NCBI GenBank assembly: GCA_000980375.1
Contig: LARD01000025.1
Span: 21,521 to 85,520 of the forward strand
Direction: 5' to 3'
From: Clostridium sp. K4410.MGS-306
GTDB taxonomy: Bacteria > Cyanobacteriota > Vampirovibrionia > Gastranaerophilales > Gastranaerophilaceae
DNA: 64,000 nucleotides
The notes under the pieces were generated by a model, which searched no databases, was not told the DNA's origin, and saw nothing but the letters and a program-made list of their open reading frames with translations. This document shows, piece by piece, positions 15,589-24,097 of the stretch. Each line of letters opens with the position of its first letter. The first letter of the stretch is position 1. The translations under genes and the position numbers were made by a program.

Positions 15589-17934
15589 TTAAATACTTGC
15601 TAAATCGTCGATATTTTCAAAATTATCTTTCATCTGCCAGATACCGCAAGGGCATACTCCGGCGCATATACCGCAGCCAATACAGCGTTCTTCGTTTGAC
15701 GCATAAATTGTATTGCCGTTTATGTCTTTGAATTTGCTGATAGCTTGCTGAGGACAAGCTTCCAGGCACATCTCGCAATCTCTGCACAATCCGCAGGACA
15801 AACATCTCTCTTTTTCATCCCAGGCATCAATTTCTTGTACCTTCATTGGAGAAAGACCTTGATAGTATTCTGTTTTAACCTTATCGCGAGCAAGCATTGG
15901 TGCTTTTTCAAAAGTTTCTAAAGGTTTACCTTCAAGCAAATTGATGACGTTTTTGGCTGCATTGTTGCCGTCTGCAATGGCATTTGTGAAAAGCCCCTGT
16001 TTTATAACATCTCCAGCTGCAAAAACCTTTTCATCTATTGTTTGTTTAAATTCATTCAGCTTGAGCATTCCTCGTTCATTCAACCAATCAGGCTCTACAA
16101 AATCGAGCTTAGGTCTGTCGCCTATGGAAATTATTACCGTGTCTGCTTCAAGCAAAGTGCCATTTTTTAACAGCACGCCTTTATCTGTCACTTTTTCTGT
16201 AAAACAAGGGTACAAAATTTCTGCACCCAGTGCTTTGCAATGGGCAATTTCTTTATCAAAAGCTGCCGGTTTTTGAATGTCTATTGCAGTAACTTTTTTT
16301 GCACCGCAGTTGTATGCCTCAATGATTACATCCATTGCTGCGTTACCCGCACCGATTACAACGATTTTTTCTCCTATATTTTGTTTAATTCCATTTTTGA
16401 CATTTTTTAAGAAATCAAGACCTTTGATAAGTTTTTCATGTCCTTCAAACGGAATTACAACAGGATTGTGTGCACCACAGGTGACTATCACAGCATTGTA
16501 TTCGTTTTTGATGTTTTCAAACAGTTCCTTTGTTATTTTTGTATTAACGCTGAAATTTATGCCGGATTCTTTGATTCTTTCCAATTCTGCATCAAGACAG
16601 TCTTTTGACAATCTTTCGTATGGAATAACCTGTCTTAGTTTGCCGCCTATTTCTTTGTCTTCTTCAAAAACAGTAACCCGATATCCCTGCTTTTTTAACA
16701 TCCATGCAGCGGATAAACCTGCCACACCGGAACCTATTACGGCAACTGATCTGTCTTTTGTTGTTGCAAACTGCGGTATTTTTACATCTCTGCTCATCAT
16801 ACCCAAGGCATCAAACTTGATAGGTTCATCCACATAACCTCTGCTGCATTCTTCCATGCAAAGATTTGGACAAAGTTTTCCGCATACACAAGCCGGAAAC
16901 GGCGTGTAATCAAGCATCATCTCTAATGCTTCTTTTATCTTGTCATTTTTTATAAGGTTAATTCTTTTTTGTGTCGGAATCCCGATAGGGCAGTGGCTTT
17001 CACAGGGTGCAGACTGCGTGTAATTGTCCCAGCTGGGATAACGCAAGCGATGGTCTCCTTTGTTTACAATAGAATAAACTTTAAAATCATCTTCATAGAC
17101 ATCTGAAAAAATGCCGCCGTCATTTTCTTTAAACCATTTATTTAGCCTGAAATCTTTCATTGGAATAAGATGGTTGGCTTTTCTTTCTTCAAAAGTTTTT
17201 GCACTGATTTTTCTCCACTGTGAAAAATCAGTCAGAGTATCAAATAAATCAGTTCTCTCTATTTTTGTTAAAAATTCATTTAATCCGTTTGTTAAAAACT
17301 CTTTGTCATTATCATCAATATCTACAATGTAAACATCATCTGAAAGGCCGTTAACATTGCCTCTAACATAGATTGTTCCGCCAACCATTCCCACACAAGA
17401 GCGAGAACCTATTATGGAATCAAACCCTTCGCAGTCCAATCCGCATATTACTGCGGTTCCTCCACCCATAAATTCAAATGAGAAGGAGCCTGTGTTTTTT
17501 AACACCCAGAATTCCGGAGCAGGAAATTTGGGGTCATGTTTCATCAATGCACCGGAGCGGGTTCCTACTCTTCCAGCTACGTAAATTTTTCCGCTTGCAG
17601 CGCAGTGTGCGGTTGTGTCTCCGCCGTCTCCTTTTAATATGATTTCCGCACCGGAGTTTAACCAGCCTACATCAGCAGGAGCAGAGCCTTCAATTACAAT
17701 TTTTGTATCTGGCATACCCATTGAGCCGATTCTCTGACCGGGATTTTTGACGTTAAATTCAAGCGGCAATCCGTCATTTGTCCACAAAGGCCCGCCAATG
17801 TTGTGCTGGCCTGAGGCTGTAATTTCGAAAGAGGTATAGCCTTCTGCCATTTTATCGTAGATGATTTGCAAAAGTTCTCTTGTCGAAAGTCTTTTATTGT
17901 CTTTTAAACTGTCTATAGTGTATTTTTTTAACAT
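15589..17934 (-). CDS. Glutamate synthase GXGXG domain fused to the GltD-like FAD/NADPH subunit and a ferredoxin tail
   Basis: 781 residues. Residues about 20-230 are the beta-helical GXGXG domain that ends ordinary GltB (IGGPLWTNDGLPL, GDGGDTTAHCAASGKIYVAG). About 290-370 is the Cys-rich iron-sulfur module of GltD (CESHCPIGIPTQ, CVCGKLCPNLCMEECSRG). About 390-690 binds FAD (VIGSGVAGLSAAW) and NADPH (VVIGAGNAAMD). The last 80 residues are a 2[4Fe-4S] ferredoxin (CLSCGLCRDCEMCLEACP, CIGCGICAGVCPCG). It would deliver electrons to the FMN subunit encoded just upstream, whose frame it overlaps by 7 nt. The domain split and fusion resemble the archaeal-type enzyme; the donor may be NADPH or ferredoxin. 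Confidence 0.9.
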   Translation of the reverse strand: MLKKYTIDSLKDNKRLSTRELLQIIYDKMAEGYTSFEITASGQHNIGGPLWTNDGLPLEFNVKNPGQRIGSMGMPDTKIVIEGSAPADVGWLNSGAEIILKGDGGDTTAHCAASGKIYVAGRVGTRSGALMKHDPKFPAPEFWVLKNTGSFSFEFMGGGTAVICGLDCEGFDSIIGSRSCVGMVGGTIYVRGNVNGLSDDVYIVDIDDNDKEFLTNGLNEFLTKIERTDLFDTLTDFSQWRKISAKTFEERKANHLIPMKDFRLNKWFKENDGGIFSDVYEDDFKVYSIVNKGDHRLRYPSWDNYTQSAPCESHCPIGIPTQKRINLIKNDKIKEALEMMLDYTPFPACVCGKLCPNLCMEECSRGYVDEPIKFDALGMMSRDVKIPQFATTKDRSVAVIGSGVAGLSAAWMLKKQGYRVTVFEEDKEIGGKLRQVIPYERLSKDCLDAELERIKESGINFSVNTKITKELFENIKNEYNAVIVTCGAHNPVVIPFEGHEKLIKGLDFLKNVKNGIKQNIGEKIVVIGAGNAAMDVIIEAYNCGAKKVTAIDIQKPAAFDKEIAHCKALGAEILYPCFTEKVTDKGVLLKNGTLLEADTVIISIGDRPKLDFVEPDWLNERGMLKLNEFKQTIDEKVFAAGDVIKQGLFTNAIADGNNAAKNVINLLEGKPLETFEKAPMLARDKVKTEYYQGLSPMKVQEIDAWDEKERCLSCGLCRDCEMCLEACPQQAISKFKDINGNTIYASNEERCIGCGICAGVCPCGIWQMKDNFENIDDLASI

Positions 17935-19586
17935 ACGTGTTGAATATCCAATCTTGTTGCAACATTTTTGTCTACAGTTACGAGTGCATCCGAGCGGCCG
18001 ACAGGCAGTGAGCTGTTTCCGATAGGAGCCAGAAGTTTTTTGAGCTCTGTATCTGTTGCAATAAAGTAATTAACAATATTTTGAGCCACTTTATCCACAT
18101 CGAGCCTGTCCACAAGGGTTTTGTTTTGTGTTGTGATTCCGACAGGGCACAGGCCTGTGTTGCAGGCATTGCATCTGCCAAAGTCATTGCCTATGCAGCC
18201 GGCAATCTGTAAGATAAGTTTTCCCGTAAACACACCGTTTGCACCAAGACAAATCATTTTAAATGCATCTGCTGCAAGTGTCCCGTTCATACCAACACCT
18301 CCGGCTGCCCAAAGCGGTATTTGACCTTGTTTGCCCTGATGTACCGCAGCAAGGTAACAATCACGGAGCCTTGACACAATAGGATGTCCGGTGTGATCAA
18401 GTGATACCTCATGCGCTGCACCTGTTCCGCCGGCAATACCGTCCAAGAAAAAGCCCCCAACAATATTGTAAGGGTCGCGAAGAAGGTTGTTGTAAACACT
18501 TACGCTTGTAACTGAAGCCGCTACTTTAATTGCCACAGGCACTCTGAATTTGAAAGCAGAGTTCATGGACAAGAACATTTTTTGAACACTTTCTTCAATA
18601 GAGTATAATCCCTGATGATTTGGAGGTGAGAGCAAATCAGATTTTGGCACGCCTCTGATTTCCTGAATATGGCGTACAACTTTTTTGGCCATTAAAAGGC
18701 CTCCGTCTCCGGGTTTTGCACCCTGACCTATTTTTATTAAGACTCCGGCAGGGTCTTCAATCATTTCGGGCATTGCATTTATGATTCTGTCCCAGCCAAA
18801 ATGTCCTGATGCAATCTGTAAAATCATATATTTTAGATATCTTGATTTTAACAGTTTTAAAGGCATACCTCCTTCGCCTGAGCACATTCTGACAGGCAGA
18901 CCTACAACTTCATTGAGGTAAGCAACTGCCATTGCTACTGCTTCCCACATGCGTGTAGAAAGTGCACCTATTGACATATCCCCTATAATTATCGGGTAAA
19001 TCCACCGTGTATTGGGAGCAGCGTCACTCATCTGTAAATCACCGTTTTCATCAACGGTAAACGGCAATTTTTCCGGAGGTAAAACACGTCCGAAAGGTGC
19101 AAGTATGTCAAAAGTATGGCGCATTGCATCCAGCGAGGGGTCTGTCATTTGAGAGATACGGCCGATTTTTATTTTATCAAGAGTCCTACCCTCTGTATGA
19201 AGGTTTGAACGACCGCCTCTTTTGGGTGATTCTGCATTTTCAGCTCTGTGAATAACATTTACTCTGTTATGCTCGTTATACACCGGTTTGATTGCTTCGT
19301 TTGGACAAACCTTCTGGCACATTCCGCAGCCTACGCAGTTTTTGTTTTTTCTTATAATCTGTTTTACCACAGGCTCTGCTTCCCACGTAACAGAAGGTTT
19401 TGGCAAGGCGCCTGTACTTTTTACTCTGCGTCGTCTTTCGACTTTAAATTCTATTGCATTGAATGTGCACGCTGCACAGCATTTTCCGCACAGTGTACAT
19501 CTTTGCGGATTATATTCAATCTGCCATTTCAAATCGTTTTTGGCAACGTCATTTGTTTTTATTACACGGGTATCTATTGGTGCCAC
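17928..19586 (-). CDS. Glutamate synthase FMN/Fe-S domain protein (archaeal type GltB core)
   Basis: 552 residues. The N-terminus carries ferredoxin clusters (CTLCGKCCAACTFNAIE; CVGCGMCQKVCPNEAIKP). The rest is the FMN-binding glutamate synthase barrel: SGEGGMPLKLLKSRYLKY, IKIGQGAKPGDGGLL, LDGIAGGTGAAHEVS, and the iron-sulfur ligand region CIGNDFGRCNACNTGLCPVG. It makes glutamate from 2-oxoglutarate and ammonia released by the amidotransferase partner. Start GTG 19586 overlaps the preceding gene by 13 nt and has only a poor SD, so translation is probably coupled. Middle gene of a three-gene operon. Confidence 0.92.
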   Translation of the reverse strand: MAPIDTRVIKTNDVAKNDLKWQIEYNPQRCTLCGKCCAACTFNAIEFKVERRRRVKSTGALPKPSVTWEAEPVVKQIIRKNKNCVGCGMCQKVCPNEAIKPVYNEHNRVNVIHRAENAESPKRGGRSNLHTEGRTLDKIKIGRISQMTDPSLDAMRHTFDILAPFGRVLPPEKLPFTVDENGDLQMSDAAPNTRWIYPIIIGDMSIGALSTRMWEAVAMAVAYLNEVVGLPVRMCSGEGGMPLKLLKSRYLKYMILQIASGHFGWDRIINAMPEMIEDPAGVLIKIGQGAKPGDGGLLMAKKVVRHIQEIRGVPKSDLLSPPNHQGLYSIEESVQKMFLSMNSAFKFRVPVAIKVAASVTSVSVYNNLLRDPYNIVGGFFLDGIAGGTGAAHEVSLDHTGHPIVSRLRDCYLAAVHQGKQGQIPLWAAGGVGMNGTLAADAFKMICLGANGVFTGKLILQIAGCIGNDFGRCNACNTGLCPVGITTQNKTLVDRLDVDKVAQNIVNYFIATDTELKKLLAPIGNSSLPVGRSDALVTVDKNVATRLDIQHVC

Positions 19587-20683
19587 CTTTCAATATTGAG
19601 GTCGTTATCTACAACAACCATTTCTCTTTCGTTAGGATATATATCCTGTGAGATATCTCTGTCCGGCATAAGTTCATTTACGCCTGTAACTTCCGATGTG
19701 ATAATAACCGTATCATCTGTTTTACCCACTACAACAGGTCTCAGCTTTTTTGAATCACATGTTGTAAAAAGCGTTCCATCCGGTGTTACTGCAATAATAG
19801 AATTCGGGCCGTTTACCTCTAGGTGAGCAAGTGAGGCTTTAATTCTCAGCAGAATTTCAGAATCTTTTCTTGCCTGTATCTCATCATAAGGCAGAGGTGT
19901 GATTACGTGTTTAAAATATTTTAACGGCCATTTAAGTATCTTGTTCACATAGTGCAGAGTGTACAAAAAGCATTGAGAATCGCTTTCAAATCCTATGTAA
20001 CCTTTATGAAGCTTTTTTTGAAAAAGTTTATTCTTTTCATAAAAAGTATTTTCTCCGTTAGCCAGTGCTGTGTAGCCTTGCAAAAAGAAAGGATGTGCTG
20101 CATAGCGTACAATGTCATAGTTTGTATTTTGCCTGCACTGTGCAGTTATTATTTTTGCACAAAAATCTTTGTTTTCTTTCCAAAGTCCAAAGTATGTTCC
20201 GATATCTCTGGGGTCGCCTATTTCTTTGAGCATAAGCACATCCGGCCAGAAGGAGTATACATAGCCTTCATCTGCCTGCTCCAATGCTTTTCTTAGTTTT
20301 AATCGGGTATCTAAAAGAAGAGCTTCTTTTTCTTCTTTAGGAGCATATTTGTATGAATGCGGGTAGTTAAATACTTCGAATACATAATTGGGCATAGGCT
20401 CAATATTCAAGCCTTCCATATCATTGTGTACATCGGGTGCCCATTGCATTACGCGTACAAATCCTATGCTGTGAAGGATGTCTTCTGCTATGTGCATACC
20501 TTCATTTGTACAGGCCATAGAAAGAATCGGCAAGTCTTTATAATTTTCAAACACTCCGCCTAAATCTTGCATTACAAACGCAAAGCCTGAATTGTCGTGG
20601 CCTTTTTGCTGAGAACGCATAAGCTCAAGGGCTTTTGAGGGGTGTAGATACTTCTTTGATTTAATTGCACCTATTCTGCACAT
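19574..20683 (-). CDS. Glutamine amidotransferase class II subunit of split glutamate synthase
   Basis: 369 residues. ATG 20683 is chosen because it places Cys as residue 2 (MCRIGAIKSKKY), the N-terminal nucleophile required by class II amidotransferases after Met removal; a GTG five codons upstream would bury it. Typical segments follow: QQKGHDNSGFAFV, GFVRVMQW, NGPNSIIAVTPDGTLF. It splits glutamine and hands ammonia to the FMN subunit. First gene of the operon: promoter TTGACA-17-TATGCT just upstream, SD AAGGTG about 12 nt from the start. Confidence 0.92.
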   Translation of the reverse strand: MCRIGAIKSKKYLHPSKALELMRSQQKGHDNSGFAFVMQDLGGVFENYKDLPILSMACTNEGMHIAEDILHSIGFVRVMQWAPDVHNDMEGLNIEPMPNYVFEVFNYPHSYKYAPKEEKEALLLDTRLKLRKALEQADEGYVYSFWPDVLMLKEIGDPRDIGTYFGLWKENKDFCAKIITAQCRQNTNYDIVRYAAHPFFLQGYTALANGENTFYEKNKLFQKKLHKGYIGFESDSQCFLYTLHYVNKILKWPLKYFKHVITPLPYDEIQARKDSEILLRIKASLAHLEVNGPNSIIAVTPDGTLFTTCDSKKLRPVVVGKTDDTVIITSEVTGVNELMPDRDISQDIYPNEREMVVVDNDLNIERWHQ

Positions 20684-20718
20684 ATTCCAAAAATTCACCT
20701 TATTTGTCTGGCTTTTTT

Positions 20719-20747
20719 AGCATATTTTTATTTTTATTTCATGTCAA
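20719..20747 (-). promoter_or_regulatory. Promoter of the glutamate synthase operon
   Basis: Leftward: TTGACA (20747-20742), 17-bp A-rich spacer, TATGCT (20724-20719). The transcript would start about 30 nt before ATG 20683. No GTA-N8-TAC (NtcA) site was noticed. Confidence 0.75.
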
Positions 20748-20784
20748 TAAAATGAGGTGAATTTTAATAAAATCTTTATATGAG

Positions 20785-22035
20785 CTAAATACCGCGAGGG
20801 TCTGTTATACAGCCGGAAATTGCGCTGTAAGCCGCAACAGCAGGAGAAGAAAGGTAGATAAAGCCTTTTGTGTTGCCCATTCTGCCTTGAAAATTTCTGT
20901 TTTGGGTTGCCAGACAAACTTCACCGTCTCCTAAAATGCCGGCATGTACACCAACGCAAGGTCCGCAGCCCGGGCCAAGAATCTGTGCTCCAGCATCTAC
21001 AAGTGTTGTTATCAAGCCTTCTTCAATTGCCTGTTTATAAACATCTTTTGAAGCGGGCACAACTATCATTCTTACATCAGGATTAACCTGTTTGCCTTTC
21101 AAAATATCGGCAACAACTCGAAGATCCTCAATACGGCCGTTTGTACAGGTACCTACAAAAACCTGATTTACTTTAACGTCTTTTAAATCTTTTGCAAGTT
21201 TTGTGTTGTCAACAGTGTGGGGGCAAGATACAGTAGGTTCAAGCTTTGAAGCATCTATTTCTATTACCCTTTCGTATACAGCATCAGGGTCAGGTGTTAT
21301 TTCAACAAACTTGTCTTCTCTGCCTTTTTCTTTAAGATATGCTTTTGTTTTTTCGTCAGTTACAAACAATCCTGCTTTAGCACCTGCTTCTACAGCCATA
21401 TTGGCAAGAGTAAATCTGTCTGCCATTGTCATATTTTTAATGGTAGAACCGTGAAATTCAAGGGCACGGTATGTTGCACCGTCTGCTCCGATAAGACCTA
21501 TCAAATGCAGAATTAAATCTTTTGCATAAACGCCATTTTGAAATTCTCCATCCACAACAATTTTGAAAGTAGACGGCACCTTGAGCCAGGTTTTGCCAAG
21601 AGCCATTGCAACAGCAACATCTGTAGAGCCCATGCCTGTAGCAAATGCACCTAATGCACCGGAAGTACAGGTGTGAGAATCAGCTCCGACGAGGATTTCG
21701 GCGGGATTTACAAAAGATTCTACAAGACGCTGGTGGCATACGCCGCAGCCTGTTTCAGAGAGCACTGCGCCGGTTTCTTTTGCAAATTCTCTTAACACCA
21801 TGTGTGTATTAGAGAGTTCTTTTCTCGGGCTTGGAGAAGCGTGGTCAATAAACAATATGCAGCGTTGCGGATTAGCCGGTTTTGATTTGCCCAGTTTTTT
21901 AAATTCCTGTACCATCAAAGGGCCTGTGCCGTCTTGTACTGCTGCAACATCTACTTTTGCAATACACAGTTCGCCTGCTTTTACGTCATAGCCGGCGTGT
22001 TTGGAAATTATCTTTTCTGCAATTGTTTGACCCAT
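20785..22035 (-). CDS. leuC: 3-isopropylmalate dehydratase large subunit (LeuC)
   Basis: 416 residues, the usual length for the shorter LeuC class in the aconitase family. Fe-S ligands and motifs are visible: VGADSHTCTSGALGAF, FVGTCTNGRIEDL, and ILGPGCGPCVGVHAG, together giving the three cluster cysteines. It isomerises 2- to 3-isopropylmalate in leucine synthesis (homoaconitase-type activity cannot be excluded). The ATG at 22035 (MGQTIAEKI) fits the family start; longer in-frame extension lacks homology. The small subunit LeuD is not in the window. It reads leftward, away from the RiPP locus. Confidence 0.93.
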   Translation of the reverse strand: MGQTIAEKIISKHAGYDVKAGELCIAKVDVAAVQDGTGPLMVQEFKKLGKSKPANPQRCILFIDHASPSPRKELSNTHMVLREFAKETGAVLSETGCGVCHQRLVESFVNPAEILVGADSHTCTSGALGAFATGMGSTDVAVAMALGKTWLKVPSTFKIVVDGEFQNGVYAKDLILHLIGLIGADGATYRALEFHGSTIKNMTMADRFTLANMAVEAGAKAGLFVTDEKTKAYLKEKGREDKFVEITPDPDAVYERVIEIDASKLEPTVSCPHTVDNTKLAKDLKDVKVNQVFVGTCTNGRIEDLRVVADILKGKQVNPDVRMIVVPASKDVYKQAIEEGLITTLVDAGAQILGPGCGPCVGVHAGILGDGEVCLATQNRNFQGRMGNTKGFIYLSSPAVAAYSAISGCITDPRGI

Positions 22036-22091
22036 ATGATTATCTCTTTTCGTTAAACTCCAATACCACATTTAATATATCAAATTAAAGC

Positions 22092-22105
22092 ACTGTTTGT
22101 ACAGT
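22092..22105. promoter_or_regulatory. Inverted repeat upstream of leuC
   Basis: ACTGT-TTGT-ACAGT, with 5-bp arms, lies 57 bp before the leuC start. It could be an operator, but the arms are short and no regulator is known. Confidence 0.25.
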
Positions 22106-22159
22106 AATAATATTTGCACAACAATGTTAATATATGTAAATATATATAAAATATATGTT

Positions 22160-22187
22160 TTGTAAATCATGTTTCGGGAATTATATT
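22160..22187 (+). promoter_or_regulatory. Candidate promoter of a small RNA
   Basis: TTGTAA (22160-22165), 16-bp spacer, TATATT (22182-22187). There is no protein gene between it and the terminator at 22248-22278. Confidence 0.4.
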
Positions 22188-22193
22188 AATGTA

Positions 22194-22278
22194 GCCAATT
22201 CTCTTTATACTTTCTCTTCCACTCCTTTTCTCCATGATGAAAACTTTGCCGGCTGATGTGTAAATCGGGCGGCTTTTT
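22194..22278 (+). ncRNA. Candidate small RNA with pyrimidine-rich segment
   Basis: A possible transcript of about 85 nt lies between a plausible promoter and a clear rightward terminator, on the strand opposite leuC and just before the RiPP promoter. Its 5' half is C/U-rich (CTCTTCCACTCC and CCTTTTCTCC), which could pair with purine-rich ribosome binding sites; the 3' half is the terminator stem. No family recognised; existence is inferred only from the promoter-terminator pair. Confidence 0.3.
22248..22278 (+). terminator. Intrinsic terminator upstream of the RiPP promoter
   Basis: GCCGGCTGAT, loop GTGTAA, ATCGGGCGGC gives a 10-position stem with one G-G mismatch, followed by TTTTTCTTT. It would insulate the RiPP promoter from upstream rightward transcription. 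Confidence 0.65.
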
Positions 22279-22288
22279 CTTTGTCTTA

Positions 22289-22316
22289 TTGACAACAGCG
22301 TACAAAATGCTAAAAT
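22289..22316 (+). promoter_or_regulatory. Promoter of the RiPP operon
   Basis: TTGACA (22289-22294), 16-bp spacer, TAAAAT (22311-22316). A start near 22323 leaves about 48 nt of leader ending in a strong AAGGAGG SD. Confidence 0.7.
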
Positions 22317-22370
22317 TGTCATAATAAAGAATAAACATGTGGTTTAACTTTATTTTTAAGGAGGTTAGTG

Positions 22371-22559
22371 ATGATTAATCCTATTGCATTTTCAAATGTC
22401 GGTAAAGTTAACTGTAAGGCAGTAGATGCAAAACATTCTAATGCAAAACAATTTGATTTACCGTTTGCTAAAAATTTAACTTCACAGGCTTCAGACAGCT
22501 TTGTTAAAAGAGATGCTGTAAAAGGCCCTACCTGTGGTATTGATTGCTGCGCATTATAA
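22371..22559 (+). CDS. Candidate RiPP precursor peptide with C-terminal CGIDCCAL core
   Basis: A 62-residue peptide starting at ATG 22371 (AAGGAGG SD, 6 nt; a GTG one codon upstream is possible). It has no signal sequence. Residues 1-50 are Lys/Asn/Ser-rich and leader-like; the C-terminus from Gly52 is GPTCGIDCCAL, with Cys55, Cys59 and Cys60 clustered at the very end and one more Cys at 15. Size, C-terminal Cys cluster and position directly before PqqD-like and radical SAM/SPASM genes are the usual layout of a modified-peptide precursor. Stop and the next start overlap as TAATG. Leader cleavage site and the modification are unknown. No known precursor family is recognised. Confidence 0.8.
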   Translation: MINPIAFSNVGKVNCKAVDAKHSNAKQFDLPFAKNLTSQASDSFVKRDAVKGPTCGIDCCAL

Positions 22560-22849
22560 TGATTGCAAGTAAAACTGTTTACAAATTTGCCAACAATATA
22601 CTAAAACGCTTTGAAACAGGTTATGACAGCGGAACATATTATTTATACAATGTCACTGACGATGTTTTATGGGCGGGAAATTATTCATGTAAATTGTTGT
22701 TGGATTTGTTAGACGGTGAAAAAAACACAGGCGAATTAAAAGAAGAATTTAAAAATATTCTGCAAATAGATGACATCAATGCTATCAATCATAGTGTTGA
22801 TGTCATTTTGCAAGAACTTATTCAAAAGGGTATGATTGTTGAGGTATAA
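22559..22849 (+). CDS. PqqD-like RiPP recognition protein
   Basis: A 96-residue protein of PqqD size and pattern: short beta strands (YYLYNVTDDVLWAGNYSCKLLLDLLDG) followed by helices with the family's D/E-rich end (ELKEEFKNILQ, VDVILQELIQKGMIVEV). PqqD-type domains bind the leader of a precursor and present it to the radical SAM enzyme. ATG 22559 overlaps the precursor stop by one base and has no SD of its own, so its translation is probably coupled. The maturase starts 5 nt after its stop. Confidence 0.85.
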   Translation: MIASKTVYKFANNILKRFETGYDSGTYYLYNVTDDVLWAGNYSCKLLLDLLDGEKNTGELKEEFKNILQIDDINAINHSVDVILQELIQKGMIVEV

Positions 22850-22854
22850 GACTT

Positions 22855-24033
22855 TTGTATACACAAAGTGAGTATGATAAGGTTTTAGATTATTATTTTG
22901 AGAATAAAAAATTTCCCACACCAAACAGAAGATTTTTTGAAGCTGTAACTGGCTCTATTGACCAAAAAGATTTTTTGTTTTCTATCCCCTGGACAGTATC
23001 CTGGCAGGTTGTTTCGCAGTGTAATTTGAGGTGCAGACACTGTTTTTTTGAAGGGAACAAAGACTTGTATAAGTCTGATTTTGACCTTGATTCCAATACA
23101 TTATTGCAGTTAGCTAATGAATTAAATAATAAATTCAGTGTGGTGTCTTTGAGTATTACAGGCGGAGAGACCATGTTTAGAAAAGATATTTTTGAGCTTT
23201 TGAAAACACTAAAACGAAATAACGTTGCAATATCTCTTCAGACAAACGGTACTTTGATTGATAAAAATAAGGCACAATTGCTTTCAGATATTCTCAACGT
23301 TGATACAGACTTTGTTCAGGTAAGTCTTGACGGCTCAAAACCTGAAATTTATGACAAAATAAGGGGCGAAAAAACTTTTGATAAAGCATTAAACGGAATA
23401 AATCTGCTTATTGAAAAAGGTATAAAAGTCAATGTTAATGCTACTGCGTTGAGTCTTAATGTTTCTGATTTACCTGATTTGTATACCCTTTGCAATAATC
23501 TTGGTGTAAAGAAATTTTCTGTATCCAGATTTGTACCTTGTTATAAAGAACAGGAGTATCTGGCTTGTGAGTTTTCTTCTGTTTTGCCTTCAATATCGGC
23601 CATAATTGATAAATCTTTGATTTCAAAAACCTTTTTTGAAATGAATTACAGATTCTATGATTTTGTCTCAGATGAAACATTGAGAGCTTATGCTGATGAA
23701 TATTTGAAAAAAACTGATAAGAAAAGAACTTTGTGCAATGATATCTCCTGCCACAGGCACAATACGATTTATATAAACGCAAAAGGCGAGTTTTATCTGT
23801 GCTTTGCGTGTGAAAATGAGAAGGGGTGTTTGGGGACTTTTCCGAAAGATTCGCTTGAACAAATTTGGGAGAATAGAAAACATAATATTTTTTTCAAACC
23901 AAGAGAAGCAAAAGCTTCTGAATGCAAAAAGTGCAAGTATTTCCCTTTTTGCACAGGGGGCTGTATGGGGTCGGCATTCGGCACGTATGGCAATGTAAAT
24001 GCTCCTGACGGTTTATGTGTTTATGCAAAATAA
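22855..24033 (+). CDS. Radical SAM/SPASM peptide maturase
   Basis: 392 residues. The SAM-binding [4Fe-4S] motif is CNLRCRHC (Cys56, Cys60, Cys63), followed by the GGE-type segment SITGGETMFRK. The C-terminus has SPASM auxiliary-cluster cysteines: CHRHNTIYINAKGEFYLC, then C-x2-C-x5-C-x3-C (CKKCKYFPFCTGGC) and a last Cys in DGLCVY, as in PqqE, MftC and sactipeptide synthases. It would install a radical-derived crosslink or similar change on the CGIDCCAL peptide. It starts with TTG after GAGGT at 9 nt. No protease or exporter follows in the operon. Confidence 0.92.
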   Translation: MYTQSEYDKVLDYYFENKKFPTPNRRFFEAVTGSIDQKDFLFSIPWTVSWQVVSQCNLRCRHCFFEGNKDLYKSDFDLDSNTLLQLANELNNKFSVVSLSITGGETMFRKDIFELLKTLKRNNVAISLQTNGTLIDKNKAQLLSDILNVDTDFVQVSLDGSKPEIYDKIRGEKTFDKALNGINLLIEKGIKVNVNATALSLNVSDLPDLYTLCNNLGVKKFSVSRFVPCYKEQEYLACEFSSVLPSISAIIDKSLISKTFFEMNYRFYDFVSDETLRAYADEYLKKTDKKRTLCNDISCHRHNTIYINAKGEFYLCFACENEKGCLGTFPKDSLEQIWENRKHNIFFKPREAKASECKKCKYFPFCTGGCMGSAFGTYGNVNAPDGLCVYAK

Positions 24034-24097
24034 AGAAAAGATAGCAAAAATTTTCTATCTGATGTTTTAAAGCTGTCAGGTATTTCCGAAGGTAAAC

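Noticed and set aside
16277-16837. 186-codon frame opposite the glutamate synthase reductase
   Set aside because: Covered by clear FAD/NADPH motifs on the other strand; shadow frame.
24034-24060. Weak hairpin GATAG/CTATC after the radical SAM gene
   Set aside because: Short AT-rich stem with no T-tract, so not called a terminator; read-through to the 24098 gene remains possible.
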